From Adlercreutzia muris (GTDB lineage: Bacteria; Actinomycetota; Coriobacteriia; Coriobacteriales; Eggerthellaceae), in contig NZ_WAJS01000004.1 in assembly GCF_008831045.1 (NCBI RefSeq), positions 35,845-99,844 on the forward strand: a DNA stretch of 64,000 nucleotides, given 5' to 3'. The translations under genes and the position numbers were made by a program. Below the pieces are notes generated by a model. It did no database searches and was not told the origin of the DNA. It saw only the letters and a program-made list of their open reading frames with translations. This document shows, piece after piece, positions 57,957-64,000 of the stretch. The number at the start of each line of letters is the position of its first letter. The first letter of the stretch is position 1.

Positions 57957-59009
57957 ATGGCCAAACCGAAACTCGACAGCGCGGGCATCAGCCTTTTCTG
58001 CGAGAGCGTCGCCATGATGCTGGCGGCGGGCATCCAAACCGACGAGGCGGTGGGGATGCTGTCCGAGGACATCGGCGACACCGCGCTGCAGGCTACTTGC
58101 ACGACGGTGTACCGCAGCCTGAACGCGGGCGAGACCCTGGCCCGCTCCATGGAGGCGTCGGGGGCCTTCCCCCGCTATGCCGTGGATATGGTGCGGGTGG
58201 GCGAGAATGCCGGCCGCACCGAGGAAGTGCTGCGCTCCTTGGGCGTCTACTACGACGAGGAGGACCGCCTGTTCGCGAAGATCCGCTCGGCGGTGGGCTA
58301 TCCGGCGGCGCTGCTGTGCATCATGTCCATTATCCTGGCCTTCACGGTCATCATCATCCTGCCGGTGTTCGAGGACGTGTACGTCTCCATCGCCGGCTCG
58401 CTCACCAACGGCTCCTCGGGGGCCGTGGGGCTGTCGGTGGCCATCGGCTGGGTGGCCCTCGGCGTGACGCTGGCCTGCACCATCGTGGCCCTCGGCGCCG
58501 TCATTGCCTGCCGTTCCGAGGCCGGCCGCATGGCGGTGATGAGCCTGTTCGAGAAGGTGCCCGCTACGAAGGGGGCCATGGAGCAGCTGGCCGTGTCCCG
58601 CTTCGCCTCGGCCCTGGCCGCCTACACCGCCTCGGGCGTGAACACCGACACGGCCATGAAGGAGGCCATGGAAGTGGTGGAGCACGCCGGCCTGAAGCGC
58701 AAGGCCGCCGGCGCCTATGCCCTCATGATCGACAGCGACGAGCCGCGCTCCCTGGCCCAGGCCATCAGCGAGGCTGCGGTATTCGAGCAGATTCACGCCC
58801 GCATGCTCACCATCGGCACGCGGTCGGGCTCCCTGGACGCGGCCCTCGATCGCCTGTCGGCCAACTTTTTCGACGACGCCATCCTGCAGATCGACTCCGC
58901 CATCGACAACATCGAACCGGCCCTGGCCGCCTTCCTCACCGTGGCCGTGGGCGCCACGCTCATCTCGGTCATGATGCCCCTCATCGGCATCATGGGATCG
59001 ATCGGATAG
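57957..59009 (+). CDS. Type II secretion/type IV pilus inner-membrane protein (PilC/GspF)
   Basis: A 350-residue T2SF-domain protein, the platform on which the pilus motor ATPase turns. Two copies of the T2SF fold are seen (about residues 5-125 and 205-335), each followed by transmembrane helices (~115-140, ~165-190, ~320-345). Motifs FCESVAMMLAAGIQTDEAV, AGETLARSMEASGAFPRY and MVRVGENAGRTEEVL are typical of PilC. AAAAGGAC precedes ATG 57957. Shorter than classic PilC (~400), as usual in Gram-positive bacteria. Confidence 0.9.
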   Translation: MAKPKLDSAGISLFCESVAMMLAAGIQTDEAVGMLSEDIGDTALQATCTTVYRSLNAGETLARSMEASGAFPRYAVDMVRVGENAGRTEEVLRSLGVYYDEEDRLFAKIRSAVGYPAALLCIMSIILAFTVIIILPVFEDVYVSIAGSLTNGSSGAVGLSVAIGWVALGVTLACTIVALGAVIACRSEAGRMAVMSLFEKVPATKGAMEQLAVSRFASALAAYTASGVNTDTAMKEAMEVVEHAGLKRKAAGAYALMIDSDEPRSLAQAISEAAVFEQIHARMLTIGTRSGSLDAALDRLSANFFDDAILQIDSAIDNIEPALAAFLTVAVGATLISVMMPLIGIMGSIG

Positions 59010-59013
59010 CCCT

Positions 59014-59337
59014 ATGATCCACGGGAAGACAGCCCAGATGAGAAGGGACCGCGCTCGGCGCACGGTGGCGGTCGTCGCGGCCTGTGTGCTGGCTGCGGTG
59101 CTGTGGTTCGCCTGGGATACGGCAAACGCCCAGACTGCGGCCCAAAGCGCCGTGTCGGTGCGCAACGCCGTGCTGGAATCTGCCATGCAGTGCGCCGCTG
59201 TGGAGGGGGCCTATCCTGCGAGTCTCGATTACCTGGAAGAGCATTACGGGCTCATTGTGAACCATGCCGACTATGTGGTCACCTACGAGGCCTTCGCCGC
59301 TAATCAGCCGCCGAGCGTGGAGGTGAGGCCCCGATGA
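59014..59337 (+). CDS. Pilin-like small membrane protein
   Basis: A 107-residue protein with a basic N-terminus, one hydrophobic helix (about residues 17-36) and a small exported domain. Layout fits a minor pseudopilin, but there is no clear type III prepilin cleavage site (G/A then F-x4-E). Begins 4 nt after pilC and overlaps the next start by 4 nt (ATGA). An inner ATG (MRRDRARR) at 59038 is an alternative start. No family recognised. Confidence 0.65.
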   Translation: MIHGKTAQMRRDRARRTVAVVAACVLAAVLWFAWDTANAQTAAQSAVSVRNAVLESAMQCAAVEGAYPASLDYLEEHYGLIVNHADYVVTYEAFAANQPPSVEVRPR

Positions 59338-59954
59338 GCCCGTGGAATCCCGCCCGTATGCCCGGGGCCGATGGTCCGGGCACCGCGAAGGCCTACGGCG
59401 GCAGCCCCCGTCGCCAGGAGCGCGATTTCGGCCGCGTGTTCACGGGGCTTCTGTTCGCGCTGTTCGTGGCCACGCTGCTCATGGCCATCCTCGTGGGCAC
59501 GGGCGTGTACCGGGTTCTGCACCAGGAGGGGGCCGTCGCCGACAACCAGCGCCTGTCGCTGACGCTGCTGGCCAACGATGTGCGGGCCAACGACCAGATC
59601 GACGCCGTGGCCCGGGCCTGGGTGACCGAGGATGCGGTGTCCGTGGAAGTGGCCGGCGCCGACGGCTTTGAGGCGGCCGCCGCTGCAGAGGACGGCCGCA
59701 GCCTCTTCCAAGGACCGGCCCTTGTGCTGCGTGAGACCCTGCCCAGCGGCGTGTACGAGACGCGGCTGTACCGCTACGACGGCACCATTATGGAAGAGTA
59801 CGCCCTGGCCGATGCCCCCTACGATCCCCTGAAGGCCACGGCCATCGTGGATTCCTCGGTGTTCGCGTTCTCCTACGAAGACGGTCTGCTCACCATTGAG
59901 ACCGATGCCGGCGCCACGGCGGTGGCCCTGCGCAGCGGGGGAGGTGAGCGCTGA
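59334..59954 (+). CDS. DUF4860-like pilus-cluster protein
   Basis: A 206-residue protein with one transmembrane helix (~36-60) and an extracytoplasmic domain. FALFVATLLMAILVGTGVYR and GPALVLRETLPSGVYETRLY resemble DUF4860, a family found in type IV pilus clusters of Gram-positive bacteria. ATGA overlap with the gene before and a one-base overlap with the gene after place it inside a tightly packed operon. Role unknown, likely a minor pilin-like subunit. Confidence 0.65.
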   Translation: MSPWNPARMPGADGPGTAKAYGGSPRRQERDFGRVFTGLLFALFVATLLMAILVGTGVYRVLHQEGAVADNQRLSLTLLANDVRANDQIDAVARAWVTEDAVSVEVAGADGFEAAAAAEDGRSLFQGPALVLRETLPSGVYETRLYRYDGTIMEEYALADAPYDPLKATAIVDSSVFAFSYEDGLLTIETDAGATAVALRSGGGER

Positions 59955-60643
59955 TGGCTCGGGGAAATGCCCGCCGCTCCATGGCCGACTACTCGGTGGC
60001 CTCCCACGCCCGGGGCGTGGCGGCCGGCGATGAGCGCCTGGAGCGCTATCACGAGTACGTGGGCCGCCACCGGGCCGAGCGCCGGGTGTGGCCCGGTGCC
60101 GCCTTCATCGTGGAGGCCCTGTTGCTGCTCGTGTTCCTGGCCGGGTCCCTGGCGGTGCTCATGGATCTGAACGCCGACGCCGACGCCGCCGGCGCTCAGA
60201 GCACCGACCTCATGGGTGCTCTGGTTCTGGCCTCCAACGTGGCGGAAGAATTCGCCGCCGACCCGGTGGTCCTCCAGGAGGCCTACGCCGCCGACCCGGC
60301 GGCCGACCGGTGGTTCTCCTGCCCGCTAGACGCGGTGGAGAGCGGTTCCGGTATCCTCCGCGCGGAGTGCACCTTCGCCACCGAGCCCACCGAGGGCGGC
60401 CTGCTGCATCGGCTGACCCTGACCGTGTGGAAGGAGCGCGTGCTCACCGATCGGGAGCAGGCGGCGGATGAGGGCTACGTCATCAACGATCCCGAGGGTG
60501 CTGTCTTCGAGCGCTGGGAAGAGGAGCCCGTGTACACCGTGGAAACGGCCCGCTACGTGGCCAGCGCCGGCACTCGGCCCGCCCTCCCGTCCGCCGATGG
60601 TGCGGGAGCGGCTCCGACCGAAGGGGAGGTGTCCCATGGCTAG
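59954..60643 (+). CDS. Pilus-cluster single-pass membrane protein
   Basis: A 229-residue protein: ~45 basic/polar cytosolic residues, one helix (~48-70, FIVEALLLLVFLAGSLAVLM) and an external domain. The helix begins with FIVE, similar to the F-x3-E start of pilins, though the leader is unusually long at ~50 residues. It shares one base with the preceding stop and overlaps the next gene by 8 nt. Probably a pseudopilin-like subunit; not proven. Confidence 0.6.
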   Translation: MARGNARRSMADYSVASHARGVAAGDERLERYHEYVGRHRAERRVWPGAAFIVEALLLLVFLAGSLAVLMDLNADADAAGAQSTDLMGALVLASNVAEEFAADPVVLQEAYAADPAADRWFSCPLDAVESGSGILRAECTFATEPTEGGLLHRLTLTVWKERVLTDREQAADEGYVINDPEGAVFERWEEEPVYTVETARYVASAGTRPALPSADGAGAAPTEGEVSHG

Positions 60644-61235
60644 ACCCCACGGATCGGTGCGCATCGGCCCTATCAGCCTGTTCACCCTCATCATCATCTT
60701 GTGCCTGGCAGTGCTGGCCGTGCTGTCGGTCACGACGGCTCGGGCAGAGCTTTCGGTCACCGAGCGCCAGGCGGCCACCACTACGGAAACCTACCAGCTG
60801 GAGGTGCGGGGACAGGAGTTCCTGGCGGCGGTGGACGGCTCCCTGGCGACTGGCGATGCCGCGGCTCTGGAAGCGGTGCTCGCGGACTACGGCGTGGAAA
60901 CGACGGCCGCGGCCCCCGGCGCTGACGGCGCCGCCGCGACCGCCGCGCCCGACGCCGCCCCGGCCGGCGAGACCATCGAGGACGAGACCCCCTCGGGCAC
61001 CACAGCCCCGGCCGCCGGTGTGACCATCGTCGATGGCGACGGGAGCGCCGGCTCCATTACGGCATCCGGCACCTTCGACGGCGAGCTCATCTCCGCGACG
61101 TTCGCCATGGACAGCGGCCGCACCCTGGCTCTGGCCTTGCGCCTGAACGACGACGGCACCTATCGCATAGAGCAATGGAAGATGACGACCCAATGGATTG
61201 ACGACGGCACAGGCGAAACCCTGTGGCTCGGCTAG
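60636..61235 (+). CDS. Pilus-cluster single-pass membrane protein
   Basis: A 199-residue protein with an N-terminal helix (~12-34, ISLFTLIIILCLAVLAVLSV), a coiled region and an Ala/Pro-rich linker (~90-130) before a C-terminal beta-rich domain (TIVDGDGSAGSITASGTF). AAGGGGAGG lies 6 nt before ATG 60636, inside the preceding gene, which it overlaps by 8 nt. Fourth pilin-like protein in the run. No family recognised. Confidence 0.6.
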   Translation: MARPHGSVRIGPISLFTLIIILCLAVLAVLSVTTARAELSVTERQAATTTETYQLEVRGQEFLAAVDGSLATGDAAALEAVLADYGVETTAAAPGADGAAATAAPDAAPAGETIEDETPSGTTAPAAGVTIVDGDGSAGSITASGTFDGELISATFAMDSGRTLALALRLNDDGTYRIEQWKMTTQWIDDGTGETLWLG

Positions 61236-61255
61236 AGATAGGAGAAAGCGAACCT

Positions 61256-62329
61256 ATGGAACTGAAGACACTGCTGCAGGAAATGATCGACAAGAAGGCC
61301 TCCGACGTTTTCATCGTGGCCGGTCTGCCGCTGACCTACACTGCCGACGGCCGCCAGATTCGCATGGACATGGCGCCGCTCATGCCCGCCGACACCCGGG
61401 CGCTCGTGGAGGCCATCTACGGGCTGTCCGGTCGCGACATGGCCCTATTCGTCGAGGGCCACAACCACGATGACGACTTCTCCTTCGCCGTGGCCGGCAT
61501 GGGCCGTTTCCGCGTGAACGTGTTCCGCCAGCGCGGCTCTCTGGGCGCCGTCATCCGCGTCATTCCCTTCACGCTGCCGAACCCCGCCGACTACCACATT
61601 CCCGACGATGTCATGGCCTGCGCCGACTTCCAGAAGGGCCTCGTGCTCGTGACCGGCCCGGCCGGCGCCGGCAAGTCCACCACGCTCGCCTGCATCATCG
61701 ACAAACTGAACAAGGCGCGCTGCGGCCATATCATCACCATGGAGGACCCCATCGAGTACGTGCATCGCCACGAGGGCTGCATCGTCACCCAGCGCGAGAT
61801 TCCCTCGGACGTGGCCACCTACGCCGAGGCCCTGCGCTCTGCCATGCGCGAGAGCCCCGATGTGATCCTGCTTGGCGAGATGCGCGACCAGGAGACCATC
61901 GGCACGGCCATGACCGCCGCCGAGATGGCCCAGCTTTTGTTCTCCACCTTGCACACCACAGGCGCATCCTCCACGGTGGATCGCATCATCGATGCCTTCC
62001 CCGCCAACCAGCAGCGCCAGATTCGCATGCAGCTGTCCATGGTGCTGCAGGCTGTGGTGTCCCAGCAGCTGGTGCCCACGGTGGACGGCGGCATCGTGCC
62101 GGCCTTCGAGATCATGACCGCCACGCCGGCCATCCGCAACCTCATCCGCGAAGAGAAGACCCACCAGATCGACTCGGTCATCGCCAGCAGCGCCGGAGCC
62201 GGCATGCGCACCATGGACCAGAGCCTGTACCGCTTGGTGAGGGACGGCATCGTGGCCCGGGAAGTGGCCCTGCAGCACGCCATCCACCAGGAGGCCCTGA
62301 AGAAGCGCTTCGAGAGCGAGGGCATGTAG
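61256..62329 (+). CDS. pilT: PilT-type twitching motility ATPase
   Basis: A 357-residue hexameric secretion ATPase. Walker A GPAGAGKST (Lys140), Asp box and Walker B region VILLGEMRDQET, His box STLHTTGA, and the PilT retraction signature AIRNLIREEK, which separates it from assembly ATPases (PilB/GspE). No zinc Cys4 motif. AGGAGA precedes ATG 61256. It ends the operon; no PilB or prepilin peptidase gene lies in the window, so either they are elsewhere or this ATPase drives the system alone. Confidence 0.92.
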   Translation: MELKTLLQEMIDKKASDVFIVAGLPLTYTADGRQIRMDMAPLMPADTRALVEAIYGLSGRDMALFVEGHNHDDDFSFAVAGMGRFRVNVFRQRGSLGAVIRVIPFTLPNPADYHIPDDVMACADFQKGLVLVTGPAGAGKSTTLACIIDKLNKARCGHIITMEDPIEYVHRHEGCIVTQREIPSDVATYAEALRSAMRESPDVILLGEMRDQETIGTAMTAAEMAQLLFSTLHTTGASSTVDRIIDAFPANQQRQIRMQLSMVLQAVVSQQLVPTVDGGIVPAFEIMTATPAIRNLIREEKTHQIDSVIASSAGAGMRTMDQSLYRLVRDGIVAREVALQHAIHQEALKKRFESEGM

Positions 62330-62414
62330 GGAACTGCCAGCCAGGTCTCGGCACGGTCGCGCCACCGGCATCGCCCGGGGCGGCTGTCGAGACGAGCGCG
62401 TAAACCCATGAGAC

Positions 62415-62445
62415 GAGGGCGCCTCTTTGAGCGCCCTCTTCGTTC
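62415..62445 (+). terminator. Terminator of the pilus-like operon
   Basis: GAGGGCGC (62415-62422), 8-nt loop, GCGCCCTC (62431-62438), then TTCGTTC. Confidence 0.75.
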
Positions 62446-62451
62446 TCGGGA

Positions 62452-63735
62452 TCAGTGGGATTCGCTTTGAGGGCTGGACCCAAAGAGGCGTCCTTGGAAG
62501 CAGTGGTCGAACATTGCCGCATTTGTGGGGGTAAGGCCCTGGAAGTTGAGTCGTTGAATGACGGTGATGATGCCGAATCGGTCAATGAGGCGTACGAGAA
62601 GTTCGTCCGCAAAAGACGCACTTACCATGGAGATGCCATTGAAGTTTAGTATGCAAATGCCTGGGGCCGATTCCATAAGGTTCCCAGCTATGTTGGCAAA
62701 GGCTTTCGCCTCGTAACGACTGGCGCAGCCGCGAGATTCTTGGGCAACTGAGATAAGAAGTGCTTCGTTGGATTGGTTTGAGGGAATTTGCAGGTCGATC
62801 AGATGATTATCTACCCAAAGGTTGACGGGGTCGGCATTGAGCGCCGTTTGAATATCAAGAGGGCGTGATGTGTGGAGTTGAAAATCGACCAGAGTCGTGC
62901 CCGACTTGAAAGGGGTTACTGCGGAAATGGCGGGCACGGCGGCTTCCGAATTCTGGTGGTGCCGCACGGCATAGCGCGCTCCGTCAGAAGTCAGTTCGAA
63001 GGAGCCGGAGGAGCAGCTGACGATTTGCTTCATCATCCAAAGTCCGTTGCCAGCTCCTGCACCGTCGCCGACACCGCGCTGAATGGCTGCGCTAAGGGCC
63101 TCCGAAGGAGAGCTCGCCCGAATCCCTCCCTTTGCCAGGGAGGAGGGGATTCCCTGACCCAGGTCAAAGACGGCAACGGCGATCCTCTGCTCCGATTTAT
63201 GGTACTGGGCCATTACATAACCAGCGGCATTGGGCGAGTTGGTCTCGTCTTGAGAGTGGAGGAGAATGTTGTCGGTGACTTCATAGAGAGCGAGCTCAAG
63301 TCCCTGTAGAACTCCTCGGGGCATTTCGCCGGCCCGCTGCATGGAGCCAATAATGCCGTGAACGACATCATAATGGTCGTCGGAAGAGAACTTCCATACC
63401 TTGCTGAGGTGACTGGAGGGGGAAGCAAGGGGATCGTGAACATAAGGATGGATGGTTTCTGATTGATTGAGAACAGGAGCGTTTCTCCAGCTAGCTGCGG
63501 GAGAAAACGAGCAGCCATGCTCAATGGTGAAATAATCGATGATGCCCGCAATAGGAACGCAAATATTGGGATAGCAAGCGCTCTGTCCCGGTCGCACTCT
63601 CAATTTGAAGGAAGTGATTCCATCGGCAATGCCTTTGAACACTTTGGCGGCTAAAAACTGAGGAGCTCCTTTGCGGTGAAGATCGAGATAGACGTTGACA
63701 TGCGGCTTCCGCTCCTCGGCCGGTGGTGTGCTCAT
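62452..63735 (-). CDS. GHKL ATPase plus STAS-like (DUF4325) protein
   Basis: A 427-residue soluble protein. The centre (~130-260) is a GHKL/HATPase-like domain with ELALYEVTDNILLH (N box), VFDLGQGIP (G1) and GAGNGLWMMKQ (G2). The C-terminal ~90 residues resemble the STAS-like DUF4325 (GICILNFNGISMVSASFADE). No histidine phosphoacceptor box, so it is closer to anti-sigma-factor/anti-antagonist chemistry or phage-type regulators than to a sensor kinase. ATG 63735 has AGAAGGA 11 nt upstream; a TATGAT box lies at 63777-63772. GC is lower than in neighbours, suggesting transfer. Function unknown. Confidence 0.7.
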   Translation of the reverse strand: MSTPPAEERKPHVNVYLDLHRKGAPQFLAAKVFKGIADGITSFKLRVRPGQSACYPNICVPIAGIIDYFTIEHGCSFSPAASWRNAPVLNQSETIHPYVHDPLASPSSHLSKVWKFSSDDHYDVVHGIIGSMQRAGEMPRGVLQGLELALYEVTDNILLHSQDETNSPNAAGYVMAQYHKSEQRIAVAVFDLGQGIPSSLAKGGIRASSPSEALSAAIQRGVGDGAGAGNGLWMMKQIVSCSSGSFELTSDGARYAVRHHQNSEAAVPAISAVTPFKSGTTLVDFQLHTSRPLDIQTALNADPVNLWVDNHLIDLQIPSNQSNEALLISVAQESRGCASRYEAKAFANIAGNLMESAPGICILNFNGISMVSASFADELLVRLIDRFGIITVIQRLNFQGLTPTNAAMFDHCFQGRLFGSSPQSESH

Positions 63736-63790
63736 TGCAAATAAATCCTTCTCTTTGGGAAAGTACATGCTATCATAGGCAATGCGAAAT

Positions 63791-63840
63791 CCCCCGGGCC
63801 TCTGCTTTGCATGCAAACTTCGGGGGATATTTTATTGTGC
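63791..63840. terminator. Hairpin with AT-rich tail upstream of the GHKL gene
   Basis: CCCCCG (63791-63796) pairs with CGGGGG (about 63821-63826), with an inner TTTGCATGCAAA palindrome, followed on the plus strand by ATATTTTATT. It could also act as a leader structure for the minus-strand gene. Confidence 0.45.
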
Positions 63841-63908
63841 GGCATGTGGTCGTTTGGCTGAGAGCGGTGTTGCGGGTTAAGGCTCAAAAAGTGTGCTCTT
63901 AGCATTAT

Positions 63909-64000
63909 TCACTGTCTGTACCGGGTTGGCATGTGGAACTCGTTCCAGTCGATGCCGGACCCGTACTCCTCGGGAGCCCCGTCATCCCGCCCGCGCTTGC
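63909..64000 (-). CDS. C-terminal end of an unidentified protein, cut by the window
   Basis: Minus-strand frame entering from beyond 64000 ends with EEYGSGIDWNEFHMPTRYRQ and a TGA at 63911-63909. Codon use is coding-like and no stop occurs in the visible 30 codons. Too short to identify. Confidence 0.45.
   Translation of the reverse strand, partial: KRGRDDGAPEEYGSGIDWNEFHMPTRYRQ

Noticed and set aside
63874..63890. GGTTAAGGCTCAAA shared with 39617-39630 as a mobile-element end
   Set aside because: Fourteen matching bases only, with no inverted partner, target duplication or gene between; recorded but too short to support.

Overview
The window is high-GC (visibly well above 60%) and reads as the chromosome of an anaerobic actinobacterium of the class Coriobacteriia, most likely family Eggerthellaceae (Adlercreutzia/Eggerthella-like). 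This inference rests on gene content: an actinobacterial FHA-FHA-PP2C-RodA/PBP-PASTA-kinase cluster, anaerobic NrdG, indolepyruvate:ferredoxin oxidoreductase, and many Tat-exported flavoprotein reductases paired with membrane-anchored LuxR regulators. The genus cannot be fixed from sequence alone.

Layout. 1-3.9 kb: Na/Pi cotransporter-like protein, a PhoB/PhoR-like two-component pair and nrdG. 4.1-11.5 kb: cell-wall growth and Ser/Thr-kinase cluster (fhaA, fhaB, pstP, a natural SEDS-transpeptidase fusion, pknB) closed by a strong terminator. 11.6-18.3 kb: remnant of a divergent regulator/reductase pair, mscS, an AarF/UbiB kinase, a UspA protein, a TPM-domain membrane protein and PspA. 18.3-30.9 kb: accessory reductase island with three full reductases, three membrane LuxR regulators, a second decayed reductase locus and a broken DUF4143 ATPase. 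30.9-33.7 kb: polar amino-acid ABC transporter and the end of a MarR-like gene. 33.65-35.1 kb: an apparently intact type I toxin/antisense-RNA locus, a small CxxC protein, and a FitAB-like RHH/PIN toxin-antitoxin module with its own operator, lying between two identical 36-bp repeats. 35.2-40.2 kb: a fourth reductase with a divergent Fic-like/wHTH regulator, a conserved-looking unknown protein, tRNA-Leu(CAG) and a small charged protein. 40.4-44.6 kb: purE between two related inverted-repeat elements, then iorAB with a palindromic element inside iorA. 45.0-49.7 kb: a fifth reductase, a fourth membrane LuxR and a divergent pair of Dabb-like proteins. 49.9-51.1 kb: phenylacetate-CoA ligase. 51.3-57 kb: REC-HD-GYP-PAS-GGDEF protein, HPt protein and a large hybrid histidine kinase. 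57-62.3 kb: a type IV pilus/type II secretion-like operon (exported transglutaminase-like lipoprotein, PilC, four pilin-like or accessory proteins, PilT). 62.4-64 kb: a GHKL ATPase/STAS-like protein and the end of another gene.

How the genes fit together. The exported reductases probably use different small organic electron acceptors outside the membrane, each under its own one-component membrane regulator. IorAB and the CoA ligase point to fermentation of aromatic amino acids. The signalling block (phosphorelay plus c-di-GMP) sits directly upstream of the pilus-like operon and may control it. The most notable items are the SEDS-PBP fusion, the two toxin-antitoxin loci at 33.7-35.1 kb, the palindromic insertion in iorA, the paired repeats around purE, and G9 tracts, one of which could switch translation of the c-di-GMP protein.
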